Positions 1 through 6,001 of a stretch of DNA of 22,872 nt are shown here, piece after piece. How positions within the stretch are numbered: position 1 is the stretch's first letter; each line of letters starts with the position of its first letter. Made by a program: the position numbers and the translations under genes. The stretch covers positions 1-22,872 of the forward strand of contig CAYYFC010000026.1 of assembly GCA_964471215.1 (NCBI GenBank), written 5' to 3'. The notes below the pieces were generated by a model, which made no database searches, was not told where the DNA came from, and was given only the letters and a program-made list of their open reading frames with translations. Origin of the DNA: Archaeoglobus_B sp964471215. Its GTDB lineage: Archaea; Halobacteriota; Archaeoglobi; Archaeoglobales; Archaeoglobaceae.

Positions 1-759
1 TTCTACGACGACTTAATGGGGAGATAGTACGCATACCAATCTGTTGAGATTAATCAATCAAGACGTACCATCTCCCCTGTAAAGGCATTCGTGGACTTAG
101 GTGTAGTGAATATCATAACAGCTTGGATTGAAGGAGAAAGACTACTCATCGCTTTCTCAGGTAAACCTCTCTTAGCGGATTGGTGGTACTGGACTCACAA
201 AATCGCTCACGATCAATCAATTGCCAAGAAAGTCAGCGGAGTGGATACAACGAAGAGAATCAGAAAATACTATCGCAAGCGTAAGCTAAGGTTTAGACAT
301 GCCGTTAATACTATAGTCTACAGATTCGTTAAACTCTGCTACGAGAAGGATGTAACAGAAATAATAGTTGGAGACGTTAAGGGAATCAGAGAGAATAACA
401 ACAAAAGTAGCAAGGTTAATACAATGATTCACAACTTCTGGAGTTTTAGATACATCATCAACCGTTTAATCACTACAGCAGAAAACTTCGGGATTAAAGT
501 TAAATTGGTTAAAGAGGAATACACTTCATCGGTCTGTCCGAGATGCGGTTCAACTAATGTGTATAAGCATAAAAGATTGTTCAAGTTAAACTGTGGTTTA
601 GAAGCTCATAGAGATGTCGTTGGTGTGTTAAATATAGCCCGCCTCTCCGCAAGGACAGGCGGGTTTAACGGGGCTCTGGCAAGCCCCGAGCTACTGAGGA
701 TGCATCCCTCGGTAGCTCAAACCTCCCCGTTAGGAATCCTCGCACTTTACAGTAGATGA
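1..759 (+). pseudogene. Decayed IS605-family TnpB (RuvC-like nuclease), truncated by window start
   Basis: TnpB is the RNA-guided RuvC-like nuclease carried by IS200/IS605 elements. The longest intact frame runs 91-759 from a GTG. The same frame continues upstream to base 1 apart from a TAG at 25-27, where the context (GR*YAYQSVE) suggests a former Trp. The RuvC-I segment VDLGVVNIITAW, the GDVKGIREN segment, and the motif TSSVCPRCGSTN followed by GLEAHRDVVGVLNIA identify the family. The zinc ribbon is damaged: the first CxxC is present, but the second knuckle reads FKLNCG, so one Cys of the usual CxxC is missing. The in-frame stop and the lost zinc ligand both argue for a dead copy. No tnpA is visible. 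The last ~35 residues overlap a string of hairpins and are probably not conserved protein. Confidence 0.85.
638..718 (+). ncRNA. Hairpin-rich right end of the IS605-type element (candidate omega/reRNA)
   Basis: Three consecutive stems follow the conserved end of tnpB: a 7-bp stem 638-644/657-663, a 6-bp stem 670-675/682-687, and a 7-bp stem 688-694/712-718 with an inner GAGG/CCTC pairing. In IS200/IS605 elements the guide RNA and the right-end recognition hairpin lie at and beyond the 3' end of tnpB. Position and structure fit that role. Transcription is not shown. Confidence 0.5.
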
Positions 760-879
760 CAAAGTGAGATATTTGGCAATAAGATAAAAATTTAGAGAAA
801 ATTTAAAGATTAAATAAAAATTCTAAACCCTATTTAGGTTAGCCTAATTGCCAACTTTGTCATCTACTATTTAGTGCGG
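741..879. repeat. Imperfect inverted repeat of ~33-40 bases
   Basis: The left arm 741-780 and right arm 846-879 are reverse complements over CGCACT, then GTAGATGACAAAG, then TTGGCAAT. The left arm carries about 8 extra bases before TTGGCAAT. The ~65-base centre is AT-rich and non-coding. It could be a small MITE-like element, or two IS605-type ends facing each other, since ATCCT...CGCAC and its complement flank both arms. Confidence 0.6.
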
Positions 880-1088
880 GGAGGATGTCAAAGGATCTAA
901 TCAGTTGTCTTGTTTCTCGGTATGGGTTAATATCTAAAGAATCCTAATCTCAAGCTTTGTTTCTTTTGAAGATGTTCAATTCTTTTAAGATTTCCTCTAC
1001 CGTTAAAGCATTTTTGAGTTATATGGAAAATTTATCAGTTTTTGTAGCCATCACGAGTCCTCATGAATAATGGTTAAGTATTTAAAAA
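760..1088. other. Gene-poor spacer
   Basis: Apart from the inverted repeat ending at 879, this 330-base stretch shows no convincing gene. A minus-strand peptide at 1051-950 is interrupted by a stop. An AT-rich TATA-like stretch near 1076-1086 probably serves the downstream ATPase. Confidence 0.5.
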
Positions 1089-1118
1089 ATGAGAAGTAAA
1101 AATCAACGGGGGAATTTA

Positions 1119-1748
1119 ATGAGCGAAGTACTGTTCATAGGAGAACCAGGGACTGGTAAGAGTCTGATGGCATTAAAATTTGCAAATGAATATAAAAACA
1201 TAGTATGGATATCGACAACGAGGAGTTCGAGAATGGTCAGAAGATTCATCGGAAGGAATGACGTGTGGATAGTTGATACCCATACTTGGTCACCCATTAG
1301 AGCCTCTGCAAGAGATGTTATTATAGGTAATCCACTAAATTTGAACGAGGTTAGTTTGGGAATAGGTAGGGTTTTGGATCGTATAGAGGATAAGTATATA
1401 GTCGTTTTGGATTCCATCTCAGGCTTACTCATATATCATAGCGTTCAGAGGGTCTTGCATTTTTTAAGGAATCTGCTGGTTAGAATTGAAGGTGATGGGT
1501 GCGGTGGCATGTTTATACTTGTAAAGAATGCGCATGACTTAAATACCGAATTATCGGTAGCGTTCATGTTCTCAAACATAATAGAGCTGAGTATAAGGAT
1601 AATAAACGAGAAGATAAGGAGATTTATCAGGGTTATAAAATCAGCTGAGTTCATAGAACCCGATTTCTTCGAATTCAAAATAGAAAAGGAGGGAATTGAG
1701 ATTCCTAAAAACATAGAGGAGTTTATAAAAAGACAGCTCAGATACTGA
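1119..1748 (+). CDS. KaiC/RecA-like ATPase domain protein
   Basis: This is a single-domain P-loop ATPase of about 209 residues related to the archaeal KaiC/RecA-superfamily signalling ATPases. The Walker A motif GEPGTGKS is at residues 8-15, and a Walker B-type strand KYIVVLDSIS follows about 85 residues later. I prefer the ATG at 1119 over the in-frame ATG at 1089: a purine-rich GGGGGAA precedes it, a TATA-like stretch near 1080 would place transcription start close to 1108, and the P-loop then begins where the family normally starts. It lacks the second RecA domain of classical KaiC. The substrate or partner is unknown. Related small archaeal proteins are suspected to act in signalling, motility or membrane processes, but nothing in this neighbourhood identifies a target. 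Its 3' end overlaps the convergent MarC gene by 11 bases. Confidence 0.75.
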   Translation: MSEVLFIGEPGTGKSLMALKFANEYKNIVWISTTRSSRMVRRFIGRNDVWIVDTHTWSPIRASARDVIIGNPLNLNEVSLGIGRVLDRIEDKYIVVLDSISGLLIYHSVQRVLHFLRNLLVRIEGDGCGGMFILVKNAHDLNTELSVAFMFSNIIELSIRIINEKIRRFIRVIKSAEFIEPDFFEFKIEKEGIEIPKNIEEFIKRQLRY

Positions 1749-2370
1749 TAGTCGAAAGCTTTTCTTCAAGCCCGGAAAATACGAATTCAACACCAATAGC
1801 TGCGAGGAATATTGCCATGACCCTTGCTATTATATCAGACCCGCTTTTTCCCAAAACTCTTATTATCGATTCGCTGTATATATGCGTAAGCCTTACTATG
1901 ACGTAGATTATGAGTATGGAGACTATCAAGATAGTCTTGGATATCAGATCAAAAGCCTCAGATGTAAGAACTATTGTGGCAGTTATTGCACCTGGTCCAG
2001 TGTAAAGTGGAAGTGCTATTGGAAAAACAGCAAGAGAATCAGCATCAATGTGCTTTAACACCCTTCTGGTATATATCTCCTTTCTGGCACCTCCAAAGAG
2101 TATGTCCACGGCAATTGCAAATAGAAGAATTCCTCCGGCTATCTTCAATCCATCTATTGATATGTGAAAGAATTCAAGTAGCTTGTTACCTGATACTGCA
2201 AATATAAGGAGCAAACTGCAGGCTATAATAGTAGATCTCTTTGAAATCCTGTCTCTCTCCCTGTTGCTTAGTTTTTCGGTAAGCGATATGAAAAAGGGTA
2301 TGTTGCCGGGTGGATCGATTATCACGAACAGTGTTGTGAACGATGTTATGAAGTAACTTATGTAATCCAC
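1738..2370 (-). CDS. MarC-family integral membrane protein
   Basis: The 210-residue protein matches the MarC/YhgN (UPF0056) family, whose members have about six membrane helices and no firmly established transport substrate. Diagnostic segments are the N-terminal IIDPPGNIPFFISLTEKLS, the central LKIAGGILLFAIAVDIL, and the FPIALPLYTGPGAITATIVL loop, with hydrophobic helices throughout. Length is normal for the family. The start codon is GTG (bases 2370-2368), and a TATA-like ATATATCC/TTTAAAAA stretch just upstream suggests a leaderless or short-leader transcript. It is convergent with the ATPase and divergent from rps15, so it is probably transcribed alone. The name recalls multiple antibiotic resistance, but members are not proven drug exporters. 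Confidence 0.9.
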   Translation of the reverse strand: MDYISYFITSFTTLFVIIDPPGNIPFFISLTEKLSNRERDRISKRSTIIACSLLLIFAVSGNKLLEFFHISIDGLKIAGGILLFAIAVDILFGGARKEIYTRRVLKHIDADSLAVFPIALPLYTGPGAITATIVLTSEAFDLISKTILIVSILIIYVIVRLTHIYSESIIRVLGKSGSDIIARVMAIFLAAIGVEFVFSGLEEKLSTISI

Positions 2371-2404
2371 AATTTTTAAAGATTTTCTGGATATATCAAT
2401 CTAT

Positions 2405-2425
2405 CGCAATTTATTTAAATAGTAT
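2405..2425 (+). promoter_or_regulatory. Archaeal TATA box upstream of rps15
   Basis: The stretch TTTATTTAAATAG lies about 20-30 bases before the rps15 ATG. That places the predicted transcription start almost at the start codon and suggests a leaderless mRNA. Confidence 0.5.
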
Positions 2426-2441
2426 TTCTCTCTTAAAGTCT

Positions 2442-2900
2442 ATGGCAAGAATGCATGCAAGGAGAAAAGGGAAATCCGGATCAAAAAGGGTTTACAGGGA
2501 TAAGCCTCCAGAATGGGTTGAGATGAAGTCTGAAGAAGTAGAAAAGCTTGTTGTGGAGTTGTACAAGGAGGGATATGAACCGAGTATGATCGGAATGATT
2601 TTAAGAGACAGATACGGAATTCCATCAGTTAAACAGATAACGGGGAAAAAGATAGTAAGAATTCTAAGAGAACACGGAGTTGAAATAGGCATTCCGGAAG
2701 ATCTAAAAGCATTGATAAAAAAAGCTATAAATTTAAGAAAACATCTGGCGGTTCATAAAAAGGATAAGCATAACAGGAGAGGATTGCAGTTAATTGAGGC
2801 AAAAATCTGGAGATTATCAAATTACTATAAAGAAAGGGGAATATTACCAAAGGACTGGAAATACGATCCGGAAAAACTCGAAATAGAACTTTCAAAATAA
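2442..2900 (+). CDS. rps15: Small ribosomal subunit protein uS15 (archaeal S15/S13e type)
   Basis: The product is the 30S subunit protein S15, which binds the central domain of 16S rRNA. The 152-residue length is the archaeal/eukaryotic size, with an N-terminal extension (MARMHARRKGKSGSKR and PPEW) before the S15 core. The core contains SMIGMILRDRYGIPSVK and the rRNA-binding segment LRKHLAVHKKDKHNRRGL near residues 98-115. There is no Shine-Dalgarno sequence. The ATG lies about 20 bases after a strong TATA-like box, consistent with a leaderless transcript. It stands alone between the divergent marC gene and a downstream wHTH gene that has its own AT-rich promoter. Confidence 0.97.
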   Translation: MARMHARRKGKSGSKRVYRDKPPEWVEMKSEEVEKLVVELYKEGYEPSMIGMILRDRYGIPSVKQITGKKIVRILREHGVEIGIPEDLKALIKKAINLRKHLAVHKKDKHNRRGLQLIEAKIWRLSNYYKERGILPKDWKYDPEKLEIELSK

Positions 2901-2949
2901 TTTTGTTATTTAAAGAAAAAATTTTAAAGTTTAAGTTATAATAGATTTT

Positions 2950-3249
2950 ATGGTTTTAAAAAAGCTAAGGAGAGAGGCCGAGATAGTCCTGAGACATCTA
3001 GAAGTTCTTGAAAAGGTTAAGAAGGATCAGCCGATAGGTATTTTTAAGCTCGCCGAAATTATAAAAATGCCAAAACATAAGGTGAGGTACTCGTTAAGGA
3101 TTCTGGAGCAGTCAGGAATAATAGAACCAACTCAGCATGGAGCTGTTATAAGAGGAGATGCCGATCTAGAAAGACTGAGAAGAGAGATAAAGGATATAAG
3201 AGATCTTATAAAGGAGATTGAAAAGAGAATAGAGGAGATATGCAGATAA
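2950..3249 (+). CDS. Winged-helix transcriptional regulator with C-terminal coiled coil
   Basis: The 99-residue basic protein has a winged helix-turn-helix at about residues 20-65: FKLAEIIKMPKHKVRYSLRI is the HTH and EQSGIIEPTQHGAVI the wing. A highly charged helical segment (LERLRREIKDIRDLIKEIEK) follows and could form a dimerising coiled coil. This resembles small archaeal predicted regulators, but I know no characterised member. Its last codons overlap the start of the BtpA-family gene by 10 bases, so the two are translationally coupled. The regulator may control the enzyme or itself, which is inference from context only. The ATG lies about 20 bases after an AT-rich TTTAAGTTATAAT stretch, suggesting a leaderless transcript. 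Confidence 0.75.
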   Translation: MVLKKLRREAEIVLRHLEVLEKVKKDQPIGIFKLAEIIKMPKHKVRYSLRILEQSGIIEPTQHGAVIRGDADLERLRREIKDIRDLIKEIEKRIEEICR

Positions 3250-3992
3250 TAGGTGTCGTTCATCTAAAACCTCTTCCATCATCTCCCGGATACAGCTCTT
3301 TTGAGGACGTGTTCAGCTCTGCTTTAAGAGATGCCAGAGCTCTGGCCGATGGAGGTGTTGATGGTATAATAGTCGAAAATTACGGAGACATGCCTTTTTT
3401 GAAGGAGGTAGGGAAGGAAGTTGTAGCTTGCATGACCGTTATAGCCTGGGAGATAAAAAAGGAGACTGGTTTGCCCCTGGGAATAAACGTTCTCAGAAAC
3501 GATGCAATTTCAGCTTTGGCCATTGCAAAAGCTGTTAATGCAGATTTTATAAGAGTAAATCAGATTTCGCATGCATCTCTTGCACCTGAAGGCTTTCTGG
3601 AGGGAATGGCGGGAGAAATTTTGAGGTACAGAAGACAGATCGACTGTTCAGCAAAGATATATGCAGATATAAGCGTTAAGCATGCATATCATTTTGTCGA
3701 TCTGGAGGAGTACTTGAGGAATATCGAGAGATGTCTTGTAGATGCTGTAATAGTTACGGGAAGGGTTACGGGGGAGGAAGTTGACGTTAACACGCTGAGA
3801 TTCGTTAGAGAGAAATCTAGGCTTCCAGTATTCGTGGGAAGCGGTGTAAATCCGAAAAACATCGAAAAGTATTACGGGCTGTGCGATGGTGTAATAGTGG
3901 GTACATACTTCAAGAAGGAGGGAAGGATAGACGTTAAAAGGGTAGAGGAGCTTGTAAGATTAAGAAATAGAATTATAAATTCTTACAAATAG
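3240..3992 (+). CDS. BtpA/SgcQ-family TIM-barrel protein
   Basis: The 250-residue protein belongs to the BtpA/SgcQ family, a (beta/alpha)8 fold related to phosphate-binding barrels. The family is named after a cyanobacterial protein affecting photosystem I; in archaea the function is not established and enzymatic activity is only assumed. Family signatures are GVVHLKPLPSSPGY at the N terminus, ADGGVDGIIVENYGDMPF, LPLGINVLRNDAISAL, ADFIRVNQISHA, KIYADISVKHA, and the phosphate-loop-like FVGSGVNPKNIEKYYGLCDGV near the C terminus, followed by VGTYFKKEG. Length is normal. The ATG lies inside the end of the preceding wHTH gene, indicating a two-gene operon. The stop is TAG, 36 bases before the next gene. 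Confidence 0.88.
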   Translation: MQIIGVVHLKPLPSSPGYSSFEDVFSSALRDARALADGGVDGIIVENYGDMPFLKEVGKEVVACMTVIAWEIKKETGLPLGINVLRNDAISALAIAKAVNADFIRVNQISHASLAPEGFLEGMAGEILRYRRQIDCSAKIYADISVKHAYHFVDLEEYLRNIERCLVDAVIVTGRVTGEEVDVNTLRFVREKSRLPVFVGSGVNPKNIEKYYGLCDGVIVGTYFKKEGRIDVKRVEELVRLRNRIINSYK

Positions 3993-4028
3993 AAAAGCTT
4001 TAAATATTAGATCACTAGAGTCAAACTC

Positions 4029-5025
4029 GTGAACGCAAAGATCGTTGCGATCACAGTAGCTTTGATATTTGTAATTTCAATTGTATCTGCGCTTTTTATT
4101 CCAGGAGAAGAAAAAAGAGAGTTTATTAGAATAGATAGGGTTGACATCAGGGTAAAATCTGTGAACGAAAGTCATGTCGATTTTTTATTCATAGTTTACA
4201 TGTATAGATCGGAAATGGTTAAAAACGCAACTGTTCAGCCCGTATATATGATCTTAAGACAAATGTTCTTCTGAAGGATGTGAAGAAGGAAATAAGGGAA
4301 AGTTTTTACGAGTATTCGAACGAAACTTTAAACGTAACTCTTAGAAAGGATAAAGATTACAGGGTTGTTTTTGAGGTAAAGAAAGATGAAAAACCTGTCG
4401 ATTCAAGAGTAATAAACCTGAGAAATCTCGACACGCTTATACCAAGGAATAAGGAGCTCAGAGTAATTTTAAAAGATGCCGATTTCAGAGTGGTTGGAGT
4501 CGACAACAGAACTGTAAGGGTCCAGGTAAGGTTTTATCTTGAATCAATGGACGATTACGAAATCCTCTTCCATGTAAAGGNNNNNNNNNNNNNNNNNNNN
4601 NNNNNNNNNNNNNNNNNNNNNNNNNNNNNNNNNNNNNNNNNNNNNNNNNNNNNNNNNNNNNNNNNNNNNNNNNNNNNNNNAAGGTAAAAAGCGGTGCAAC
4701 AACGCTTGTTTACTGCAACATAACAGTCCCTAGGGATTACAACTACCTGATAAAGCTTGAGGCCTGGAGAAAGGGATCCTTGCTGAAGACTTGGAAGAGC
4801 TGCTTGAATCTGGCACCGAAAAAGAGAATTCCAAAAGAAGAGGTAGAGGAGGAGGTTAAGTTCAGGGTTGAGGAATTTGTGAAGACCCCCATACCCCTAC
4901 CGACGCCGACACCTTTACCCTATCGCGCTAAGGAGGGAAAGATTCCGATGGCACCTGGATTTGAAGCCTTACTCCTGATAATTGCATTGGGGGGTGTTGT
5001 CTTTTGTTTGAGGAGAAGACGATGA
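4029..5025 (+). CDS. PGF-CTERM surface protein, frameshifted and containing an assembly gap
   Basis: Three frame segments form one secreted protein. It starts at GTG 4029 with a signal/TM helix (IVAITVALIFVISIVSAL). The reading frame breaks at the TATATAT run 4243-4249: the first frame stops at 4274, while the frame giving VYDLKTNVLLKDVKKEIRES continues from there, so deleting two bases restores the protein. The gap at 4581-4680 breaks it again. From 4681 it ends in a Pro/Thr-rich stalk (TPIPLPTPTPLP) and the tripartite signal APGFEALLLIIALGG...LRRRR, an archaeosortase A (PGF-CTERM) sorting signal. Such proteins are anchored at the cell surface by lipid attachment after cleavage. The ectodomain is rich in beta-strand-like stretches with NET/NAT/NRT/NIT glycosylation sequons. 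No catalytic motif is visible. Its stop overlaps the next ATG (ATGA at 5022). Confidence 0.8.
4581..4680. other. Assembly gap (100 N)
   Basis: Exactly 100 N interrupt the surface-protein gene. A round number like this usually denotes a scaffold gap of unknown length, so the frame change across it carries no biological meaning. Confidence 0.95.
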
Positions 5026-5255
5026 GGAAAATACTAGTCATAATAGTCTTGGTTGTGTTGGTTGTCTCAATCTTCGGACTTTACATGGCATTAAACTCGA
5101 TAATCGATATATGGTTGGGGTACAAGTACTCACCGATATACAAAGCCCTGCTAAGTCTGGCCGTATTGATAATTGCCGTATATGTATTAACGAAGCTGAT
5201 CAGATATGAGCGAGACAAGGTTAAAGATATTGAGGGCTCTGAAAGAAAGGAATAA
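5022..5255 (+). CDS. Small two-helix membrane protein
   Basis: The 77-residue protein starts at ATG 5022, which overlaps the stop of the PGF-CTERM gene (ATGA). An in-frame TTG at 5004 is possible but unlikely. It has two predicted membrane helices, ILVIIVLVVLVVSIFGLYMA near residues 4-25 and ALLSLAVLIIAVYVLTKL near residues 43-60, and a charged tail. I do not recognise a family. Its last 50 bases overlap the beginning of the wHTH regulator gene. Tight packing between a surface protein and a membrane-anchored regulator suggests a joint envelope-related role, which is inference. Confidence 0.6.
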   Translation: MRKILVIIVLVVLVVSIFGLYMALNSIIDIWLGYKYSPIYKALLSLAVLIIAVYVLTKLIRYERDKVKDIEGSERKE

Positions 5256-5632
5256 AACCCTTTCAGAACTTTCAAGAGAGCTTGGATTATCGAAACCATC
5301 GATATATAGGCATCTCATAATCTTAAAGTCCCAGGGACTCGTCAGAAGGATAAAAAACGGAAACAAGTTCATATACTATGCTCTAACTAAAAGTGGTGAA
5401 AAGCTTATTGATTTGATAATTTCCATGTCGATCTCATACGTTTTCGCATACTTGCTCGCGATGAATGCATCGAGAGAGATTCAGAAGGAAGCTGGGGGTT
5501 ATACCGAGACCTGCTACGTATCATATTTACAAGTACTGCGACTTTCTACCCGCGTTTGCACTTGCATTTGTACTGTTACTGATTATATCCTTTTTCACGA
5601 TCAGGTTGATAAGGTTAAAAATGAACTCATAG
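5206..5632 (+). CDS. Membrane-anchored ArsR-like wHTH regulator, frameshifted
   Basis: The N-terminal ~65 residues form a winged helix of ArsR type: TRLKILRALKERNKTLSELS, then the recognition helix LSKPSIYRHLIILKSQGLV and the wing RIKNGNKFIYYALT. The uncorrected frame runs to 5652 with an implausible tail. The G run at 5494-5498 is the likely fault: removing one G gives AGVIPRPATYHIYKYCDF followed by a clear membrane helix FLPAFALAFVLLLIISFF and a basic end, stopping at TAG 5630-5632 (about 141 residues). A weaker hydrophobic stretch at SMSISYVFAYLLAM may be a first helix. Archaea carry many such membrane-linked wHTH proteins that may sense envelope state. It overlaps the upstream gene by 50 bases and the convergent mvhD gene by 6. 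The frameshift could be a sequencing error or a real homopolymer mutation. Confidence 0.72.
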
Positions 5633-6001
5633 TGTTTTCAGATCTTCTATGAAATCTTTAATAACAGCTTTTACCCTGTCAGGTTCGCTTGCAGAAATCC
5701 ATTCCAGTCTAACTCTTCTCGGATTTATTCCAAGCTCTTCCAGTACCTTTCTTATCATCCTGTATCTCCTAAGAGCTATCATGTTCCCGTGTATGTAGTG
5801 ACAATCGCCGGGATGGCATCCGGCGATCAGAACACCGTCTGCACCGTTTTTTAGCGCGTTCACGACAAATTCCGGCTGAACCCTGCCCGAGCACATTACC
5901 CTTACTATTAATATGTCAGACGGGTATTCTAGCCTCATAGTTCCTGCAAGATCTGCAGCCATATACGCACACCAGTTACAGAAGAACCCAACGATCTTCA
6001 T
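5627..6001 (-). CDS. mvhD: MvhD-family iron-sulfur protein (HdrA electron-transfer partner)
   Basis: The 124-residue protein belongs to the MvhD/FlxD family, which carries a [2Fe-2S] cluster and passes electrons from an electron-donating module to HdrA. Signature cysteines are visible: FFCNWCAYMAADLAG near the N terminus, IVRVMCSGRV in the middle, and LIAGCHPGDCHYIHGN. Length is typical of a stand-alone MvhD. Its ATG overlaps the hdrA stop by four bases (ATGA), and it is the last gene of a six-gene operon. In methanogens MvhD links HdrA to the MvhAG hydrogenase, but no hydrogenase, formate dehydrogenase or NAD(P)H-binding Flx gene is present here. The donor or acceptor must therefore be encoded elsewhere or be another module of this operon. 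Confidence 0.9.
   Translation of the reverse strand: MKIVGFFCNWCAYMAADLAGTMRLEYPSDILIVRVMCSGRVQPEFVVNALKNGADGVLIAGCHPGDCHYIHGNMIALRRYRMIRKVLEELGINPRRVRLEWISASEPDRVKAVIKDFIEDLKTL

Noticed and set aside
950..1051. Minus-strand peptide with a plausible helical stretch (TVEEILKELNIFKRNK)
   Set aside because: It is interrupted by a TAA after ten codons, is only about 33 codons in all and has no family match I recognise.
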